From assembly GCA_000434015.1 (NCBI GenBank), contig HF999519.1:1-52994 (forward strand): a stretch of DNA of 52,994 bases. Reading direction: 5' to 3'. How positions within the stretch are numbered: the stretch's first letter is position 1; each line of letters begins with the position of its first letter. The notes beneath the pieces are model-generated. The model saw only the letters and a list, made by a program, of their open reading frames with translations. It ran no database searches and was not told the DNA's origin. The DNA is from Clostridium sp. CAG:571. Its GTDB lineage: Bacteria; Bacillota; Clostridia; TANB77; CAG-508. Positions 9,437 to 19,186 of this stretch are shown piece by piece. A program made the position numbers and the translations under genes.

Positions 9437-9889
9437 ATGTATACACCACTTGATATAGAAAATAAAAAATTTGCAAAACAAATTATGAACGGTTATAGCG
9501 TAGAAGAAGTTGATGATTTCTTAGATCAATTAACTGTAGATTATGAAAAAATGTACAAAGAAGCTTCTGAAAATAAAAGAAGAATAGAAGAATTAGAAAA
9601 AAGCATAGAACACTATAAAACAATAGAAGGAACACTTCAAAATACTTTAGTAATGGCACAATCTGCAGCAGATGAAGTAAAAAATATTGCAAAACAACAA
9701 GCAGAACAAATAGTTAAAGAGGCAGAAGGATCAGCTAGAAAATCAGCAGATGATTTGACTCAAACTATAGTTCTTAAGAAAAAAGAGCTAGAAGATGTAG
9801 AAAAACAATTTGACATCTATAAAGCTAAAATGGAGTCACTTTTGATTTCTCAATTAGAGTTAATTAAAGATATGAAAAAAGATGCGTAA
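9437..9889 (+). CDS. divIVA: DivIVA-family polar or septal scaffold
   Basis: Coiled-coil protein that recognises negatively curved membrane at septa and poles. It starts MYTPLDIENKKFAKQIMNGY and SVEEVDDFLDQL, the conserved N-terminal lipid-binding module, followed by heptad-rich coiled coil to the end (150 residues). The ORF is open to an ATG at 9422, but GGGAGGA lies inside that extension and is correctly spaced for the ATG at 9437. Terminated by the hairpin just downstream. Confidence 0.9.
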   Translation: MYTPLDIENKKFAKQIMNGYSVEEVDDFLDQLTVDYEKMYKEASENKRRIEELEKSIEHYKTIEGTLQNTLVMAQSAADEVKNIAKQQAEQIVKEAEGSARKSADDLTQTIVLKKKELEDVEKQFDIYKAKMESLLISQLELIKDMKKDA

Positions 9890-9908
9890 AATAAGGTACA
9901 CACAAGAT

Positions 9909-9949
9909 AAAGCGGGGGTTATTTTTTAAGATTATAGCCTCTGCTTTTT
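9909..9949 (+). terminator. Terminator of sepF-divIVA
   Basis: AAAGCGGGGGTTAT pairs with ATAGCCTCTGCTTT (with G-T pairs), followed by a T run. Confidence 0.8.
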
Positions 9950-10045
9950 GTATTGAAAAAAACAAAAAAGTAGTGTATAATATTAAACATTATATATTTA
10001 GTATTACAAACGTATTAAATATATGTTACATTTTAATGATTTATA

Positions 10046-10073
10046 TTGACATATTAATAAAAAAATATAAAAT
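10046..10073 (+). promoter_or_regulatory. Probable promoter of rsmD
   Basis: TTGACA (10046-10051), 16-base spacer, TAAAAT (10068-10073), 23 bases before rsmD. Confidence 0.6.
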
Positions 10074-10095
10074 ATGAATAGAAAAAGAGGGGCCT

Positions 10096-10650
10096 ATGAG
10101 AGTAATAAGTGGAACTGCAAGAGGAACTAAATTAGATACAATAGATAGTTTAAAAACAAGACCAACATTAGATAGAGTTAAGGAATCTTTATTTAATATA
10201 TTGCAAAAAGATATAGATGAAACTACTACTGTATTGGACTTGTTTGCTGGTAGTGGCTCAATAGGAATTGAATTTATAAGTAGAGGATGTAAAAAAGCTT
10301 ATTTATGTGATAAATCACATGATTCAATAACAATTATAAAGAAAAATTTACAAAAGACAAGATTTACAGAATCAGCAATTGTTATTAACAAAGATTATAA
10401 AGCATGTTTGGAAAAATTAAGAGAGGAAGATATAAAATTTGATATTATATTTTTAGATCCCCCATATGATGCAAACATATCTATAGATGCTGTAAAAACA
10501 ATTTTGTGTTTAAAGTTATTAAAAGAAAACGGAAAGATAATCATAGAAACAGATCAAAAAGAAAGAGATCTAGATGGTTTGAAAGAACTAAATCTTAAAG
10601 TATATGATTGTAGGAAGTATGGGCGTGTGAGTCTCATATTCTTAAGTTGA
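10096..10650 (+). CDS. rsmD: 16S rRNA (guanine966-N2)-methyltransferase RsmD
   Basis: Methylates G966 of 16S rRNA during 30S assembly using S-adenosylmethionine. The SAM-binding motif is VLDLFAGSGSIGIEFISRG and the catalytic motif is FLDPPYD; the N terminus MRVISGTARGTKL is characteristic of the family. 184 residues, the usual length. AGAGGGG precedes the ATG. The downstream coiled-coil gene begins 13 bases after the stop. Confidence 0.93.
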   Translation: MRVISGTARGTKLDTIDSLKTRPTLDRVKESLFNILQKDIDETTTVLDLFAGSGSIGIEFISRGCKKAYLCDKSHDSITIIKKNLQKTRFTESAIVINKDYKACLEKLREEDIKFDIIFLDPPYDANISIDAVKTILCLKLLKENGKIIIETDQKERDLDGLKELNLKVYDCRKYGRVSLIFLS

Positions 10651-10663
10651 AAGGGGTTTAATC

Positions 10664-11101
10664 ATGGAAATATTTACTTTATTAGAAACTTTAGAAGATA
10701 TATTAGAGAGAAGCAAAGGTGTTCCTTTTTCTACTAAATGTGTTGTTGATAAAGACGAAGTTTTAGAAATTATAAAAGAAGTAAGACTAAAATTACCGGA
10801 TGAGCTAAAACAAGCAAAATGGGTTAAAGAAGAAAGACAACGTATATTAGAAGAGGCTCAAAAAGAAGCAGATGATATAGTAAAAGAAGCTGAAAATAGA
10901 ATAATATCAATGATAGATGAGCATGAAATAACAAGAAAAGCATATGAAAAGAAAGCAGAAATAATTGAAACTGCAAATGAGATGTCAAGAGAAATTTCTA
11001 AAGGAACAAAAGATTATGCTGATAACATATTAGCAGGATTAGAAGTAGCTTTAGAAGATGCTTTGAAAATTGTACAAAACAATAGAAAAGAATTACAATA
11101 A
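10664..11101 (+). CDS. Coiled-coil protein of unknown role
   Basis: 145 residues, almost entirely charged heptad repeats (EERQRILEEAQKEADDIVKE), with no membrane segment. It resembles the ATPase-like or DivIVA-like coiled-coil proteins that often follow rsmD in Clostridia. AAAGGGG precedes the ATG. Function not assigned. Confidence 0.75.
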   Translation: MEIFTLLETLEDILERSKGVPFSTKCVVDKDEVLEIIKEVRLKLPDELKQAKWVKEERQRILEEAQKEADDIVKEAENRIISMIDEHEITRKAYEKKAEIIETANEMSREISKGTKDYADNILAGLEVALEDALKIVQNNRKELQ

Positions 11102-11107
11102 GATAGT

Positions 11108-11167
11108 AAAATCAGAAATCGGTTTTGAAAGTCAATTTTAAAAAATTGATTTCCGATTTCTGATTTT
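11108..11167 (+). terminator. Strong terminator after rsmD operon
   Basis: AAAATCAGAAATCGG (11108-11122) pairs perfectly with CCGATTTCTGATTTT (11153-11167); the loop contains a second small stem. Confidence 0.8.
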
Positions 11168-11329
11168 TATATTATAGGAAAATTCTCTAGATTTGTTATA
11201 ATATAAATATTCTATGCAATAAATTTACAAGAATAAAAATTATTAATAAAAACAATTTATTTTTGTAGAAAAAAAAATTTGTTTGTGATAGAATGTGTTT
11301 GACTTTATATTATAAGGGGTGGACTGAAA

Positions 11330-13754
11330 TTGGCAAAAGCAAAAAAGAGTAAAAAGAAACAAAAGAAAAGTAATTTAGACGTTGCAGTAGTAGTTATGAT
11401 TGTTATTAGTATACTACTTGCAGTTTTAATATATGCAGAATCAGGATATATAGGAGAACATTTGAGCCCAATGCTTGGAGGTCTTTTTGGATTTATAAAG
11501 TACATAATTCCAGTTGGAACGTTCGCAATAGGGATATATTTAGCATATGATGATAAAGAATATTTTATGTCGAAACTAATACAATATTTAATAGTGATAT
11601 TATGTGTTTCGGCAGTCATGAGTATATATCAAATATCTATAGGAAATATAACTGAAGAAAGTGAGCTTGGAGATATATTAAAACAAGCATATTCGCTTCG
11701 GAGAAAAAAATATAGGTGGGGGTGTTGTTGGAACCCTTGTAGCAATTCCTTTTATAAAAATGCTTGGAATGCTTGGAACGGTTATTTTGGCTTTAGGTGT
11801 TACTGTTATATCGATTGTATTTATATTTGGATTTAAACCAACAGAATTTATATCAGACTTTTTATATGATAGACAAGAAAAGAAAAATGAAAGAAAAGAA
11901 GAAAGAGCAGTAGCTATAAGAGAACAAAGAAAGCAAGAAGAAAGAAGACCTGTTAAGAGTAATAAAATATACAATGTTGAAGAAGATATAGATATACCAA
12001 GAAAAGAAACTAAAAAAGAGCGTAGATTAAGAGAAGAAGAAGAAAGAAGAAGACAAGCTTTAGAAGTAGATCAATTAACAATAAACAATTTAGAAGAAGA
12101 AACAGAATCAAAAGGTGGATTATTAAAGAAATTTAAACATAATAAAGATGACATAGTCCCATTAGGAATGAAAGATGAAACAAGTAAACAGGCACCAGAC
12201 TTTATAGAAGAAAATCTATTTAAACAAGAGCAAGAAACAAAAGAAGAAAAAGTTAAAGAAGTATTGCAATTAGAGCATACTTTAACTGTAGAAGATGAAA
12301 ATTATGAATTTCCACCAATTACATTCTTAAGTGAAGGTGAAAAAAAGGGCATAAAAGGTGGAAAGAAAGCTGTTACAGATACAGCTTCTAAACTTCAAAA
12401 AACATTATATAGTTTTGGAGTTTCAGCCAAAGTAGAAAACGTATCAGTAGGACCTGCTATAACAAGATATGAACTAAAGCCTGCAGAGGGTGTAAGAGTT
12501 AGTAAAATAGCAAATTTAGCAGATGATATAGCTCTTAATTTAGCAGCAGAGACTATTCGTATAGAAGCACCAATACCAGGAAAACAAGCTGTAGGAATAG
12601 AAGTCCCAAACAAAGAAAATGAAATAGTGCATTTAAGAGATATAATAGATACAGAAGATTTTAAAGAACATAAATCAAAACTTGCATTTGCTTTAGGAAA
12701 AGATGTTGCAGGTAAAGAAGTAATAGCTGATATTGCAAAAATGCCTCATGTTTTAATTGCAGGTTCTACAGGTTCTGGAAAGAGTGTTTGTATAAATACT
12801 ATAATAACTAGTATTATTTATAAAGCAAAACCAAGTGAAGTAAAACTAGTTATGGTAGATCCAAAAGTAGTAGAACTTTCTGTATATAATGGAATACCAC
12901 ATTTGCTAATTCCAGTAGTAACAGATCCTAAAAAAGCGGCAGGAGCTTTAACGTGGGCTGTTCAAGAAATGGTTAAAAGATATAGTTTGTTTGCAAATAA
13001 AAATGTTAGAGATATAAAAGGGTATAATGAAGCTGTAACAAAGGAAGGCGGAGAAGAAAAACTTCCTCAAATAGTAATTATTATAGATGAGCTTGCAGAT
13101 TTAATGATGGTTTCACCAAAAGATGTAGAAGATGCAATATGTAGACTTGCACAAATGGCAAGAGCGGCAGGAATGCATTTAGTAATTGCTACGCAAAGAC
13201 CTTCTGTAGATGTTATTACAGGTATCATTAAAGCAAACATACCTTCAAGAATAGCTTTCGCAGTATCATCACAAGTGGATTCAAGAACAATATTAGATAT
13301 GGTAGGCGCTGAAAAATTACTGGGAAAAGGTGATATGTTATTTTATCCTTCTGGAGCAGCAAAACCTGTTAGAGTTCAAGGTGCATTTGTATCAGATAAA
13401 GAAGTTGAAAAAATAGTAGGATTTGTAAAAAATAATGGTGAAGCAACATATAGTGAAGATATACTAGATAAAATAGAAAAAGCAAATAATGCAGATAAAG
13501 AATCAATGGAACAAGATTCTGATGATGATTCGGATCCATTTTTAATGGATGCAATAGATACTGTTGTTGAAACAGGGCAAGCATCAACATCTTTTATACA
13601 AAGAAGATTTAAAGTTGGATATGCAAGAGCTGGAAGAATTATAGACCAAATGGAAGAAAGAGGTATTATTTCTGGATATCAGGGAAGTAAGCCAAGAGAG
13701 GTACTAATGACTAAAGAACGCTGGGAAGAATTAAAAATGCAAAATGCGCAATAA
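11330..13754 (+). CDS. ftsK: DNA translocase FtsK/SpoIIIE, recoded at one CGG
   Basis: Septal ATP-driven pump that clears DNA from the division site. A Lys-rich start (TTG, after AAGGGGTGG) is followed by about four membrane helices, a charged linker, and the RecA-like motor with Walker A GSTGSGKS (478-485) and Walker B IVIIIDELADLMM. The C-terminal gamma winged helix includes RRFKVGYARAGRII. CGG at 11699-11701 (codon 124) interrupts the membrane region. The +1 join reads AYSL-G-EKNIGGGVVGT and yields 807 residues. Without it translation runs on only a few dozen codons and no motor is made. Confidence 0.94.
11699..11701 (+). other. CGG +1 recoding site, ftsK codon 124
   Basis: Context CTT CGG A. 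Frame resumes GGA GAA AAA AAT ATA GGT. It lies between membrane helices of the N-terminal domain. Confidence 0.85.
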
Positions 13755-13794
13755 TATTATTAGTTAAGATTCTAGCGAGAATAGGAGAGGTATA

Positions 13795-15339
13795 TTGAAA
13801 AAACAAAAAATATTATCTAGGTTTAATATTAATGTTAAAGATTACAATATAGAATTAGAGGAGATTTTAGACAAAAAAACTTTTAGCGAGGAGGCCCAAA
13901 ATCTCCTTTTAAGCATATTTTATAAAATAGAAAATTTTTATTCAGATTACAAAGTAGTTAAAAGAGAAGTTCCAACTAGAGATGAGTTTATAGAATCTTT
14001 AATAAAAATTATATTTAAATATTGTAACAAGATAGAAGTTATGAAACCAAAAAGTTCAAAAAATCAAAAAAAATATTTTGTTAATTTAGAAGAAGGAAGT
14101 TTAAAGACTTTTCCAAGTGAAGATGTGTTACTATATGCAATGTACAAAACAAATCAATTAGAAAAATTAGAGGGAAAAGCTTTTTTGGATAATGCTGTAA
14201 TAGAATTATTAAATGAGGGAAGAGCGTTAAATAATTCGGAAGTAATAAGAGATTTTAATGGATGGTCATGGACCAGTATGATAGATAATATAAATTCTTT
14301 ACAATATAATTTGATATATCAAAATTTATTAATATTATTAGGTTATAAAGAGCTGACTAGAATAACTAACCTAGAAGATAAAAGAAAAATAAAAACAGAG
14401 ATATGTAACAAATTGCAAGAAGAGTATGGAGAGGCAGCTAAAGCTTTTTTAAATAAATTTTTTAGTGCTTGTATATTTATAAAAAGCACTAAAGATGATG
14501 AATTTAAAGAACAGGTAATAATCGAAAATGAAAAAATTGATAAAAGGCTCAATATGTTAGAAAACAAAGAGGACTTTTTAAATAGAATAACAAAAGATAA
14601 AAAGGAATTAACTGATAAAATTAAAGAAATAGACAAAAAATTAAATGATGTAGATTTATTAAAAGAAGAATATGATAAAAGAAATGAAGCTTTACCAAAA
14701 GAAAAAAAGATCTTTAGTATTAGCAATTTAGTAGATATTCTTGAAGCAGAAAGAAATGACTTATTGCAAGAGATAAAAGTATATAATGATTTAATGGATC
14801 CTAAGAAATTTATAGAAATGAAGAAACAATTAGAAGAAAATAAAAGTTTTTTTGACAACTTAAATATAAGAGAAGAAAAAAAGGAACCAATCAGTCAATG
14901 CATTTTAGAATTACAAAAAGAATTTTTAAATTGTTTTGAAATAAAAATTGATAAGTGTGATTTGAAAAAAAATATGATAGATTTAATTTATGAATATAGA
15001 TATTATAGATTTTTGAAATATAAAAAGGATAGAACAATAAGAGAAGATAGAAGATTAAACAAGCAAAATGAAATTATAATATCAAGTATTATAAAAAAAG
15101 CAGAGGAATTAAAAGTATTAGAAAAAGTATCTAGTAAAAAAGAATATAATAAATCTATTTTAGAAGAGATATTTAATACAAAGATGATTACACTTGAAAA
15201 TGTACACATAGTTTTATCTCAAGAAGATGAAAAAATAATAGTAAAATATTATGATGGCAATGTATTAGAAACTAAAAAGGATTTTTCAATAAAAGAAAAT
15301 GATATAAAATTAAGAAAAAAAATAAAATTATTTGTATAG
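13795..15339 (+). CDS. Large coiled-coil protein, function unknown
   Basis: 514 residues with a TTG start after aGGAGAGGtat. No membrane segment or catalytic motif is visible. The N-terminal half looks alpha-helical and globular, and residues about 230-390 form long Lys/Glu coiled coil. It sits 40 bases after ftsK and in front of the beta-CASP nuclease gene on the same strand. I do not recognise the family. Confidence 0.75.
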   Translation: MKKQKILSRFNINVKDYNIELEEILDKKTFSEEAQNLLLSIFYKIENFYSDYKVVKREVPTRDEFIESLIKIIFKYCNKIEVMKPKSSKNQKKYFVNLEEGSLKTFPSEDVLLYAMYKTNQLEKLEGKAFLDNAVIELLNEGRALNNSEVIRDFNGWSWTSMIDNINSLQYNLIYQNLLILLGYKELTRITNLEDKRKIKTEICNKLQEEYGEAAKAFLNKFFSACIFIKSTKDDEFKEQVIIENEKIDKRLNMLENKEDFLNRITKDKKELTDKIKEIDKKLNDVDLLKEEYDKRNEALPKEKKIFSISNLVDILEAERNDLLQEIKVYNDLMDPKKFIEMKKQLEENKSFFDNLNIREEKKEPISQCILELQKEFLNCFEIKIDKCDLKKNMIDLIYEYRYYRFLKYKKDRTIREDRRLNKQNEIIISSIIKKAEELKVLEKVSSKKEYNKSILEEIFNTKMITLENVHIVLSQEDEKIIVKYYDGNVLETKKDFSIKENDIKLRKKIKLFV

Positions 15340-15406
15340 AAATTTTTGTTATGAATAGTTAAAGCTATTTACAATTTATCGAAAGAAGAAAGGAAGAAAT
15401 TAGTTT

Positions 15407-17056
15407 ATGAAGATTACTTTTTTAGGAGCAACAAAAACTGTTACAGGTTCTAATTTTTTAGTAGAAGGAGCAGGAAAGAAATTTTTAGTAGATTGTGGTT
15501 TATATCAAGGGCAAGCAAAAGATGAATTAGAAAATGAGGCACCATTTTTATATGATGTAACTACAGTTGATTTTATGTTATTAACACATGCACATATAGA
15601 TCATTCAGGTAGAATACCAAAATTATATAATGAAGGATATAGAGGTCCTATATATGCTACAAAAGCAACTTGTGACTTATGTTCAATAATGTTACCTGAT
15701 AGTGGACATATTCAAGAAATGGAAGCTGAGTGGAAAAATAAAAAAAGACAAAGAAAAGGTGAAAAAGCAATTCCTCCTATATATACAGCTGAAGATGCAG
15801 CTAGGTGTTTAGAGGTATTTAAACCAGTAAAATATGATGAAATAATAGAAATTGATCCAAATATACATGTTAGATATAATGATGCAGGACATATGCTTGG
15901 TTCTAGTATAATAGAAGTTTGGGTTAAAGAAGGGGAAAAAGAAACAAAAGTAGTTTTTTCAGGAGATATTGGAAATAATGATATTCCATTATTATCAGAA
16001 CCAACTATGATTGAAAGTGCAGATTATTTGGTTATGGAATCTACATATGGAAATAGATTGCATATAAGAAATGACCAAAAGGCACAAGAGTTTTTAAGAA
16101 TTGTTTCAGAAACGTTATCTAAAGGTGGTACTGTAGTAATTCCTTCTTTTGCTGTTGGAAGAACGCAAGAGATATTATACGAATTGAATAATTTAAAAGA
16201 TACTGAACATAACGAAGAATTTTATAAGGAGTATCAGACTCTTATGAAAGCTCCTGTTTACGTAGATAGTCCACTTGCAATATCAGCAACAGAAGTTTTT
16301 GCAGAAAATATGGACTTATTTGATGAGGAAACACAAAAACTTATAAAAAGTGGGGATAATCCACTTGAATTTCCTGGACTTAAATTCACAAAAACTGCTG
16401 AAGAATCAAAAGAATTAAATGAAAGAAATGAATCTTCTATAATAATATCTGCAAGTGGTATGTGTGAAGTTGGTAGAATAAAACATCATTTAAAACACAA
16501 TTTATGGAATCCAAAAAGTACAATTTTATTTGTAGGATATCAAGCACCAGGTACGCTTGGAAGAAAAATAGTAGATGGAGCAAAAATTGTAAAAATATTT
16601 GGGGAAGATATTGCAGTAAATGCAAGAATTGAATATATAGAAGGATATTCAGGACATGCAGATCAAGAATGGTTACTTAACTTCGTATATTCATTCATTA
16701 GAAAGCCTAAACATATATTTTTAGTTCATGGGGAACCAGAAGGACAAGTTGTTTTAAGAAATAAAATTATTGAAACTACAAATATACCAGTTACAATACC
16801 AGATTTTGGTGAATGTTATGAATTAGATGATAAGATAAATGTAGTTGGAAAAGTAGAAAACAAACGAGCAAAAGAATATGTACGTTTAGAAGTTCTTGGA
16901 AGAATGCAAACATTGAAAGAAGAATTAGAAGATATGGAATCAATTGTAAAAGAAGATATTTTAACAGAATATGCTAATGATGAAGAAATTGCAAAATTAA
17001 ATGATAGGATAAAAGAGTTAGAAAGACAAATTGTAAAAATTGTCGAAAATAAATAA
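15407..17056 (+). CDS. Metallo-beta-lactamase/beta-CASP ribonuclease-like protein
   Basis: Predicted zinc-dependent RNA-processing nuclease of the COG1236 type. The N-terminal metallo-beta-lactamase fold carries H61AHIDH66 and later GHMLGSS and SGDIG; the beta-CASP insert has GRTQEIL; the RMMBL tail has GYSGHADQEWL and LVHGEPEG. A C-terminal coiled coil of about 40 residues is added. 549 residues. GAAAGGAAG precedes the ATG. Substrate unknown; the CPSF-like architecture distinguishes it from RNase J. Confidence 0.88.
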   Translation: MKITFLGATKTVTGSNFLVEGAGKKFLVDCGLYQGQAKDELENEAPFLYDVTTVDFMLLTHAHIDHSGRIPKLYNEGYRGPIYATKATCDLCSIMLPDSGHIQEMEAEWKNKKRQRKGEKAIPPIYTAEDAARCLEVFKPVKYDEIIEIDPNIHVRYNDAGHMLGSSIIEVWVKEGEKETKVVFSGDIGNNDIPLLSEPTMIESADYLVMESTYGNRLHIRNDQKAQEFLRIVSETLSKGGTVVIPSFAVGRTQEILYELNNLKDTEHNEEFYKEYQTLMKAPVYVDSPLAISATEVFAENMDLFDEETQKLIKSGDNPLEFPGLKFTKTAEESKELNERNESSIIISASGMCEVGRIKHHLKHNLWNPKSTILFVGYQAPGTLGRKIVDGAKIVKIFGEDIAVNARIEYIEGYSGHADQEWLLNFVYSFIRKPKHIFLVHGEPEGQVVLRNKIIETTNIPVTIPDFGECYELDDKINVVGKVENKRAKEYVRLEVLGRMQTLKEELEDMESIVKEDILTEYANDEEIAKLNDRIKELERQIVKIVENK

Positions 17057-17095
17057 TGTCTAAGTTAAGAACAAAAGAAAAAGGAAGGATTTTTT

Positions 17096-19042
17096 ATGGA
17101 TAAATATATTAATGATGCTTTAATAGGAAATGGGAGAATGCTTGCTAGCTATTCTGATAAAGGAGAATTACTTAGAATAGCTTATCCAACGGTAGATTAT
17201 AAACAAAATGTTGATTTCTTCCATGTTCGGAGTTAAAATAAATGATTCTGCAATTATATATTTACATGATGATATAAATAATCATTATAGTCAAAAATAT
17301 GTAGAAGATACAAATATTTTAACTACTAATATAGAAAATACGTATTTTAATTTACAAATAGAACAAATAGATTTTGTTACAATAAAAAAAGATATAATAA
17401 TAAAACAATATACACTAAAAAATAATAATTCTATAGATTTAAAAATAGACTTTTTAATTCATTCTGGATTTATGAAAAGTGTAAATGATGCAGTATCAGC
17501 AAGAATTTTTAATGATTCTTTGTTACAGTATAGTTATGATTCCACATTTGCAATTTTTTCAGATAGAAAAATTGCGTATAAACAACTACATAATTCAAAA
17601 GATAATATAAGAAGCGGAGTAATTTATGGCAAAGATTATATTGGAATGACAAATGATTCTAGCATAGGATATGACTTAGATGTATTAAAGCCAGGAGATA
17701 CCAAAAAGATATGTATTTATGTTTATGCAAAAGATAATAGTAAGTCTGGTTCTTTTGAAGATATAGCAAATGAAATAGACAAAATTAGAAAAATAGATTC
17801 GCAAAAAGAATTTAATGTAGTAAAAAAGTTTTGGGAGAAATATATAGAAAAATATTATAATTTAAAAGAAAAAAACTATGGTGATAAAGTTTATGATATC
17901 TATAAAAGGACAATATTATTATTTCCACTTTTAACAAATCAAAAAACAGGTGGAATTATAGCAAGTATGGAAATGGATGAAAATAGACAAAAAAGTGGAG
18001 GATATCGGATATTGTTGGACAAGAGATGCAATATTTGTAACAAAAGCTTTAGATTTATTAGGCATGTATGATCAAACAGAAAAATTTTATAATACATTTT
18101 GTAAAAAAACTCAAAGCAAAAATGGAATGTGGGAACAGAGATTTTTTACAGATGGAAGACTTGCACCTTGTTGGGGATATCAAATAGATGAAACAGCAAG
18201 TGTAGTATATGGAGTATATGAACATTATAAAATAAAAAAAGAAGAAAAATTTTTAAGAGATAATATAAAAATGTGTGAAAAAGCAATAGAGTTTTTAATT
18301 AAATATGTTAAAAATCTATTGGAAATAGAAGAAACTGATAAAGTAAAAAAAGAACTAGAAGAAAAATATGGATATAAAGACAGCTTGTATAAACATGTAA
18401 GTTATGACTTGTGGGAAATGAATGAAGGAATTCATTTATATTCTCTAGCAAGTATTTGTGCAGCTTTTAATTCTATGACTAATATATATGATGTAATATA
18501 TGAAAGTTATAAAAACAATAGAATAAAACAAGAAAAAATAGAAAAAGTTAAAGCTGAAATTGAAAAGTATAATGTTGAGATAAAAAAATACATATTAAAT
18601 AATTTGTATGATGATAATAAAAAAGTTTTGAAAAGAAATACATTAGATGAAAATTCAGATATTAGTATTTTAGGAATAGTAACTCCATTTGAAATTTTTT
18701 CGCCAAGTGAAAAGAAAGTGCAAAACACTGTTAATAAAATTGAAATGACATTAAGGACTTTTTCACGGAGGTTACTTAAGATTTGAAAAAGACAATTATA
18801 TGTGTGGAAATAACCCATGGCCAATTGCAACTTTATGGATGTCTTTATATTACAGTAAGTTAGGAAATAAGGAAAAGGCTTTAGAATGTCTTGAATTTGT
18901 TGTAAATACTGCAACAGAGCACGGATTTTTAGCAGAACAAGTAGATAATTCATCACTAAAGTCTAATTGGGTAGTTGGGCTTGGATGGTCACATGCAATG
19001 TTTATAATTGCTTTAGATTCTTTAAATGAAAATGTATGGTAA
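17096..19042 (+). CDS. GH15-like glycoside hydrolase, recoded at three CGG codons
   Basis: Probable glucoamylase-like enzyme acting on alpha-glucans. The C-terminal (alpha/alpha)6 part has GYCWTRDA, QIDETASVVYGVYEH, MNEGIHLYS, CGNNPWPIATLWMSL and WVVGLGWSHAMF; the N-terminal part is a beta-rich domain. The gene is in four reading-frame pieces joined by +1 shifts at 17228, 18006 and 18766, giving 647 residues. The joins read FFHV-G-VKIND, GGY-G-YCWTRDA and RTFS-G-GYLRFE. The ATG at 17096 follows AAGGAAGG. No signal peptide is seen, so it is probably cytosolic and acts on glycogen or maltodextrin. Confidence 0.82.
17228..17230 (+). other. CGG +1 recoding site, GH15-like codon 45
   Basis: Context GTT CGG A. 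Frame resumes GGA GTT AAA ATA. The zero frame meets TAA one codon after AGT. Confidence 0.83.
18006..18008 (+). other. CGG +1 recoding site, GH15-like codon 304
   Basis: Context TAT CGG A. Frame resumes GGA TAT TGT TGG ACA AGA, restoring GYCWTRDA at the active-site region. Confidence 0.86.
18766..18768 (+). other. CGG +1 recoding site, GH15-like codon 557
   Basis: Context TCA CGG A. Frame resumes GGA GGT TAC TTA AGA, joining to the CGNNPWPIATLW segment. Confidence 0.85.
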
Positions 19043-19087
19043 AAATAAATTAATTTAAGATAGTTAAAAAGTTAAAACAAGCAAAAA

Positions 19088-19167
19088 TTAACAGATGAGA
19101 TTTCTGTTAAAGTACTAAGTTAAAATAGGGTGAGCTAATATGTTAGACTTACAATTTTAACTTAGTA
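19088..19167 (+). promoter_or_regulatory. Two hairpins in the radA leader
   Basis: TTAACAG/CTGTTAA (about 19088-19110) is followed by a 14-bp perfect inverted repeat, TACTAAGTTAAAAT (19113-19126) with ATTTTAACTTAGTA (19154-19167). The second ends 10 bases before the radA ribosome binding site and has only a weak T run, so it may be a leader structure rather than a terminator. Confidence 0.5.
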
Positions 19168-19186
19168 TTTATTATGGGAGGATAAA

